Notes under the pieces: model-generated
The model's database searches: none
What the model was told of the DNA's origin: nothing
What the model saw: only the letters and a program-made list of their open reading frames with translations
Part shown: piece by piece, positions 39,847 to 43,356 of the stretch
How the letters are laid out: every line of letters starts with the position of its first letter
Numbering within the stretch: the stretch's first letter is position 1
Program-made: the position numbers and the translations under genes
IMG/VR virus record: IMGVR_UViG_3300045996_004607
Span: 1 to 43,356 of that record
Origin: a virus
Reading direction: 5' to 3' (one strand)
DNA: 43,356 nucleotides

Positions 39847-40613
39847 GACTCACCGCCGGCCTGCTGCGCCATGAGGGACGCGGCACGCTGCGCCGTGAGG
39901 GCTGCGGCGCGGTACCTCCGCATGTACTCGCCGGTAACTTCCAGCTCTCCCGACGCGCCCAGCCGCCACACCCCGCGCGTGCGCGGAGCGTCGCACTCGT
40001 AGCGGACGAACCGAGTTTCACTGACCGCCACGTCCAGCGACTCGAACGGCCGCGCGTCGCTGTGCGCCAGGTTCGGCCACCGGGCGACATGCCCGTCGAG
40101 TTGACCGCCGTAGAACCGCAGCACGTGGTCGTCGGGCGCGGCCGCCGCGGGGAAGAGCTCCTGCCACCACTCCGCGGCGTAGGGCGGCACGTGGTCGCAC
40201 CCGGCCTGACACAGCGCATCGCCCTGCGGACCGTCCGACGGCAGCTCGTCGTCGGACGCGGCCGGATCGGGGGAGAGCTCCCGCAACGGCTCTGCACCGT
40301 CGAGCGTGTCGCGCAGACCGTAGGGCTCGTCGGGCACGCGGCCCCACTGCTGGGCCCAGGCGATCCAGTCCTCGATGCGCTCGACCGCGGCCTGCGCCTG
40401 GGGAGTGTCGGCCCAGATCACCACCGCGCGCTGAAACCTGGCCCAGTCCGCCGCGCCGGGCACGGGCGGCAACACGTCGAAGTCGCCGCGGTCGAGCACC
40501 GCACGAAACGCGGCGTCGGCTCCCCGGTCGACGTCCTGGCGCGGTTCGCCCTGGTCAGGAACTTCCTCGTCTGAGTCAGACGGGTGATCCTCAGATCCAA
40601 TAGTTCTGTCCAT
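39843..40613 (-). CDS. Protein of unknown function, first gene of the recombinase operon
   Basis: About 256 residues from ATG 40613; ATG 40622 would add three residues. Neither start has a Shine-Dalgarno box, and a CATAAT box ends eight bases upstream of 40613, so the message may be leaderless. The N-terminus is acidic and disordered. Residues 50-110 are helical (RFQRAVVIWADTPQAQAAVE, then RIEDWIAWAQQW), and the C-terminus has GVWRLGASGELEVTGEYMRR. No family recognised. Confidence 0.62.
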   Translation of the reverse strand: MDRTIGSEDHPSDSDEEVPDQGEPRQDVDRGADAAFRAVLDRGDFDVLPPVPGAADWARFQRAVVIWADTPQAQAAVERIEDWIAWAQQWGRVPDEPYGLRDTLDGAEPLRELSPDPAASDDELPSDGPQGDALCQAGCDHVPPYAAEWWQELFPAAAAPDDHVLRFYGGQLDGHVARWPNLAHSDARPFESLDVAVSETRFVRYECDAPRTRGVWRLGASGELEVTGEYMRRYRAAALTAQRAASLMAQQAGGES

Positions 40614-40626
40614 AACATGCATTATG
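40611..40626 (-). promoter_or_regulatory. Candidate leaderless promoter with near-palindromic start region
   Basis: CATAAT on the minus strand (40626-40621) matches the -10 consensus at five of six positions; the -35 region is poor. CCATAACATGCATTATGG spans the first codons and is nearly palindromic, so a regulator could bind there. The 40627-40746 stretch between divergent genes holds no other clear signal. Confidence 0.4.
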
Positions 40627-40746
40627 GTCTGAACTCACGAGGCGAAGGGGGAAGCGCGTCGAGTTCGGAATTCGGTTGCGCGCGCCATGCCGACAGCCAA
40701 CACCACACCTCGCTGCTGCGAGGTCAACGACACGCAGGAGAACAAG

Positions 40747-40944
40747 GTGGCCGACGAGAACGCCAAGGGTGTCATCTTCACCAACGCGGCCAGCCGGGAG
40801 TACCGGTTCGACGATGGGCGCAGGATCGACGTCGACGCACACGGCAACCTGCTGGTGATGGACGAGAACAGTCTCACCATCGCGATCATCAGGGTGGGCT
40901 TCTGGACCGACGCCCGCCTCGGGGACACCCCGACCAACTTGTGA
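40747..40944 (+). CDS. Small protein of unknown function
   Basis: A 65-residue protein from GTG 40747, with AGGAG at 6-bp spacing; an ATG at 40687 would add 20 residues without a Shine-Dalgarno box. GVIFTNAASREYRFDDGRRI and VDAHGNLLVMDENSLTIAII suggest a small beta fold. It is the only plus-strand gene of the right end and is followed directly by a perfect hairpin. Confidence 0.6.
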   Translation: MADENAKGVIFTNAASREYRFDDGRRIDVDAHGNLLVMDENSLTIAIIRVGFWTDARLGDTPTNL

Positions 40945-40953
40945 GCGCTGGCC

Positions 40954-41000
40954 GTGAGCGAAGAGGGCCCCGCACATCGTGCGGGGCCCTCTTCGCTCAC
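40954..41000. terminator. Perfect 22-bp bidirectional terminator
   Basis: The arms 40954-40975 and 40979-41000 are perfectly complementary over 22 bp around the 3-nt loop ATC. It sits between convergent genes ending at 40944 (+) and 41009 (-). Confidence 0.8.
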
Positions 41001-41008
41001 GTTGGTGG

Positions 41009-41668
41009 TTACGAGCGCACGACTTGTTCGTCCTCGGCGAGGCCGAGCGCCACGTCGGACACCATCGACAGGTTCCGCACGGCGTCCGGCCAGGAGAGAC
41101 CGCCCTCGATCGGAGGGGCGTCGGCATCCGGCGAGGTGGTGTAGGACCACGTCACCCGCAACCGGTCGTCGGTGATCGTCGGCCACAGCTCACCGGCCCA
41201 GCGGCCGCGGGCCTCGCCGGTGTACGGCGGCCGCGCTCCGCCGGCGGTGAGCAGCACGCACCCCCGGTCGTGATCCGGCCACGCCGAGCGGTACCTGCCG
41301 TCCGCCGTGGTCAGCACGGCACCGCCACCGCCCAGCACGATGGTCCACGTCGCGGCCCCCTCGTGGTACTGCTGCTCGTCCCGCGGCACCAGCAGCCACG
41401 CCTCGGCCAGGCGGCGCGCGCTCAGGGCGGTCGATCCCAGCTCCGGGCCCAGCCTGTAGGCGACGTGCTGCGCCTCGGCCCAGTCCTCGTCGTCGAGGTG
41501 CGGGTGCACCCGGAAGTGCCAGCCCGGCGACGTGTCGCCGAGCTCGCGCGCCCACCGGGCGCTGACCCTGACGAGCTGGTGCACGCGGTCGCCGTGGTGC
41601 ACCGCGCCGTACCGGCCCTCACCGGTCCGCGACCACCGCAGGAAGTCCCCGAACCACTGCCTGCTCAC
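41009..41668 (-). CDS. Protein of unknown function
   Basis: A 219-residue protein. GTG 41668 has GGAGGT at good spacing; a GTG at 41728 would extend it 20 residues over the end of the previous gene. RQWFGDFLRWSRTGEGRYGA, a helix with EDWAEAQHVAYRLGPELGST, and strands including ATWTIVLGGGGAVLTTADG are visible. No catalytic motif or family recognised. Last gene of the right-hand minus operon. Confidence 0.62.
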   Translation of the reverse strand: MSRQWFGDFLRWSRTGEGRYGAVHHGDRVHQLVRVSARWARELGDTSPGWHFRVHPHLDDEDWAEAQHVAYRLGPELGSTALSARRLAEAWLLVPRDEQQYHEGAATWTIVLGGGGAVLTTADGRYRSAWPDHDRGCVLLTAGGARPPYTGEARGRWAGELWPTITDDRLRVTWSYTTSPDADAPPIEGGLSWPDAVRNLSMVSDVALGLAEDEQVVRS

Positions 41669-41711
41669 GCCCGGACCTCCGTATCCTCGCCATCGCGCGG
41701 GTTCCCGATCG

Positions 41712-41909
41712 TCATCGCTGATCACCACGTCCGGCGCGTACCCCAGAGCTGCTGATAGTGATGCTGTCGATAGTCCCGGCCTGCACCGCGTTGCCGCTGA
41801 CCTCGGTGATGCTGTTCGACACCTCGCCGTCGGGCGCGCTGGCGTCGCCGATGCGCCCGGCCTGAACGGCGTGACCGGTCACCTTGCCGATGCTGTTGCG
41901 TGTGCTCAT
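41712..41909 (-). CDS. Tandem RHIM/BASS3-like amyloid-motif protein
   Basis: A 65-residue protein from ATG 41909 with GAGGTAG upstream. It has two copies of one motif, 27 residues apart: NSIGKVTGHAVQAGRI (5-20) and NSITEVSGNAVQAGTI (32-47). The N-x-I-x-x-V-x-G-x-x-VQAG-x-I pattern resembles the RHIM-related bacterial amyloid signalling motif (BASS3) that couples NLR-like immune sensors to effectors in actinobacteria. Almost nothing else is in the protein, so it is a bare motif carrier. In phages or elements such a peptide could seed, or compete for, amyloid signalling of host defence. The motif is seen; the role is inference. Confidence 0.65.
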   Translation of the reverse strand: MSTRNSIGKVTGHAVQAGRIGDASAPDGEVSNSITEVSGNAVQAGTIDSITISSSGVRAGRGDQR

Positions 41910-41964
41910 CGCGCTACCTCCGGGTAGGGGGGACCATCTAACTCGTGGATGATCGGGGTGGTGG

Positions 41965-42600
41965 TCATCGGCCTGGTGAAGGCTCGGCGGTGTCCTCGCG
42001 CATCGCGATCACGTACGCCGACGGGTTCTCGTGGATGGCGCGCTGCGCGATCACGATGAACTCCTCGGGGGGTGGCGTCTTCGACGACAGGTTGCCGAGT
42101 TCGTGCCACTCGACATCGCCGTTCGCGACTCGCGCCTTGTCCTCGAACTGCGTGATGTCGAACGGCCGCAGGCAGTAGGCCCACCCCGTGCTCTCGCTGT
42201 ACCGCCACCCGGCGATGATCGTGCCCGGCTCGCTGTAGAAGTCGAATACCTCGACGCGCTCGTTGGAGACCTCGACCTCGAACGGCTTGATCGCGATGCC
42301 GGAGTTGGGGTGCTGCTCGCGCAGCAGTGCGAGCACGCAGCGCGTGGCGTAGCTCATCGACGTCTTCGACCGCAGCGCCGCGGCGAGCCGCAGGCACCGG
42401 ACGTCGGCGTTGCCGAAGAGCAGGGTGCCGCCGTCGCGGAAGTGGATGCCGATCGCGTCGAGCACGAGCGCGGACGACCGTACGAAGTCGTCCTCGTCGT
42501 ACACGTGGTCGGCGAGCGCTGCGCCGGCGTCCGCGCGTAACGCCAGTCCGAACCGGCGACGTGCCTCGTCGGCATCGGCCGGCGGCTGGTTGGTGGTCAT
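41965..42600 (-). CDS. Protein of unknown function
   Basis: A 211-residue protein from ATG 42600 with GGAGGTTCC directly before it. The N-terminal part is helical (DEARRRFGLALRADAGAALA), then alpha/beta with LVLDAIGIHFRDGGTLLFGN and strands ending in TIIAGWRYSESTGWAYCLRP. No active-site motif identified. Directly upstream of the tandem-motif gene in the same operon. Confidence 0.65.
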   Translation of the reverse strand: MTTNQPPADADEARRRFGLALRADAGAALADHVYDEDDFVRSSALVLDAIGIHFRDGGTLLFGNADVRCLRLAAALRSKTSMSYATRCVLALLREQHPNSGIAIKPFEVEVSNERVEVFDFYSEPGTIIAGWRYSESTGWAYCLRPFDITQFEDKARVANGDVEWHELGNLSSKTPPPEEFIVIAQRAIHENPSAYVIAMREDTAEPSPGR

Positions 42601-42608
42601 GGAACCTC

Positions 42609-42806
42609 CTACGGTGCGGGGCTGTCAGCTGCCTGCGCATCCGCTGCGCGGCAGAAGTAGCAGTGCGGTCGCTCGTCGACCTCGAGGCGCTGGACCCGGT
42701 CGGCCAGCGTGGTGCGGCCGCACAGGGTCGACAGCACGCCTGACCGCGGCTGTGTCGGGTACAGGTGCATCGCCTGGTCGTCCAAGCAGAGTCGCCACGT
42801 CCACAT
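42609..42806 (-). CDS. Small zinc-binding protein
   Basis: A 65-residue protein from ATG 42806 with AGAGGTAGC upstream; ATG 42857 and TTG 42884 are earlier in-frame starts. WTWRLCLDDQAMHLYPTQP opens it, followed by STLCGRTT and HCYFCRAAD, a pattern of single Cys plus C-x-x-C common to small actinobacterial zinc proteins. Function unknown. It lies 8 bp upstream of the 41965-42600 gene. Confidence 0.6.
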   Translation of the reverse strand: MWTWRLCLDDQAMHLYPTQPRSGVLSTLCGRTTLADRVQRLEVDERPHCYFCRAADAQAADSPAP

Positions 42807-42877
42807 CGCTACCTCTTCGCCGTCGACCGAACTAAGCACAGCGATGCGGTGCGCCATAGCGGATTTGTCGTTTTTGA

Positions 42878-43120
42878 CTAGCAAGTGGGGGGCTCGCCAA
42901 CGTCGATGACGTCGGGCCTCTCCCGGCGGGCCTGGGCGCGCTTGAGCGCTCGTCCCAGGCCGATCAACTGCTCCCCCAGGTCGTCTTCGACCTCGTGCAG
43001 CGGCGTGGTGAACTCGATGCTCCCCGTCTCGGTGTCGAGCACGCGGAAGATGTACTTCGCGATGGCCTGATTGGCGACCGTGAGCTGTGAGAGCAGCAGG
43101 TGGTCGGGGCGCGAGATCAT
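42878..43120 (-). CDS. Small protein of unknown function
   Basis: An 80-residue protein from ATG 43120 (ATGA overlap) with GAGGTGATC upstream. HLLLSQLTVANQAIAKYIFR, DTETGSIEFTTPLHEVEDDL and LIGLGRALKRAQARR suggest a strand-helix protein, possibly dimeric. No family recognised. Confidence 0.6.
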   Translation of the reverse strand: MISRPDHLLLSQLTVANQAIAKYIFRVLDTETGSIEFTTPLHEVEDDLGEQLIGLGRALKRAQARRERPDVIDVGEPPTC

Positions 43121-43356
43121 CAGATCACCTCGATCGTGCTGAGCCGTGGTGAGCGCGAGGTCGAAGCGCTCGCGCTCACCACGATCCGGTGCCGCCCTGC
43201 TGCGCGGTTGCAGGGCGGCTGCCTGGGGATGGCAGCCCGTGCCGCGTTGGCTGCGGCCTCGGTTGCCAGATTGCTGGCCCACACGTCCTGGTGTGTGGCC
43301 ATGAGCGCGCGGATCTCGGTGACTCGCCTGCGGCGGTGCAGGCGGCCGCGGATCAC
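43120..43356 (-). CDS. Protein of unknown function, probably cut by the window edge
   Basis: A reading frame of 78 codons ending at 43120 and open to the right edge; the GTG at 43356 may be internal. RGRLHRRRRVTEIRALMATH and NLATEAAANAARAAIPRQPP are basic and helical. Coupled by ATGA to the next gene of the operon, which therefore starts beyond the window. Confidence 0.5.
   Translation of the reverse strand: MIRGRLHRRRRVTEIRALMATHQDVWASNLATEAAANAARAAIPRQPPCNRAAGRHRIVVSASASTSRSPRLSTIEVI

Noticed and set aside
41668-41728. Upstream start at GTG 41728 for the last right-end gene
   Set aside because: It overlaps the end of the amyloid-motif gene and has no Shine-Dalgarno box, whereas GTG 41668 has GGAGGT at good spacing.

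Overview
The window is high-GC DNA (about 70 % by eye) with many GTG starts, Shine-Dalgarno boxes of the GGAGG type and tightly overlapping genes (ATGA/GTGA junctions). This fits an actinomycete mobile element. The gene families (a TraB-type FtsK-like translocase, a DUF2637 Spd protein, actinophage-type head and tail genes) point to a filamentous actinomycete; a Pseudonocardiales host is a guess only. No rRNA, tRNA, CRISPR array or insertion sequence was found.

Left part, 1-12.5 kb: a module like an actinomycete integrative and conjugative element (AICE). It holds a tyrosine integrase (minus strand), a small ImmA-like remnant, an XRE repressor divergent from a Cro-like HTH protein and an excisionase, and a run of six overlapping genes of unknown function. 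Next come a winged-helix protein whose own reading frame carries iteron-like repeats (a candidate replication initiator plus origin), two small paralogues, a DUF2637/SpdB-like membrane protein, a low-complexity basic membrane protein, and a TraB-like DNA translocase with a C-terminal winged helix. Just after traB lies a large inverted repeat built from an 8-bp motif, a candidate clt transfer site.

Middle part, 12.7-37.06 kb: an almost complete siphovirus virion and lysis module on the plus strand. It starts with zinc-finger and HTH small proteins, a tail-fibre-like gene, and an HNH endonuclease between two paralogous small genes. Then follow TerS, TerL, a DUF935-type portal, a Mu-like protease with a probable nested scaffold, decoration protein and major capsid. 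The connector genes, tail terminator, major tail protein, two tail chaperones joined by a -1 frameshift, tape measure, minor tail proteins, membrane proteins, GH25 endolysin and holin complete it. A strong hairpin at 37014-37057 closes the module.

Right part, 37.07-43.36 kb: mainly minus strand. One overlapping operon (40613 down to 37468) contains a second, XerC/D-like tyrosine recombinase with zinc-binding small proteins. A second minus-strand operon (from beyond the right edge down to 41009) encodes proteins of unknown function. One of them is a 65-residue protein with two tandem motifs resembling RHIM/BASS3 amyloid-signalling motifs. A perfect 22-bp hairpin separates this operon from a small plus-strand gene.

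Taken together, the window looks like a hybrid in which AICE-type integration, replication and conjugation genes sit in line with a phage virion module. No phage polymerase, primase or helicase gene is visible. Either the AICE-type genes serve as the replication and early region of a phage or phage-plasmid, or an AICE has inserted beside a prophage whose early region lies outside the window; sequence alone does not decide.
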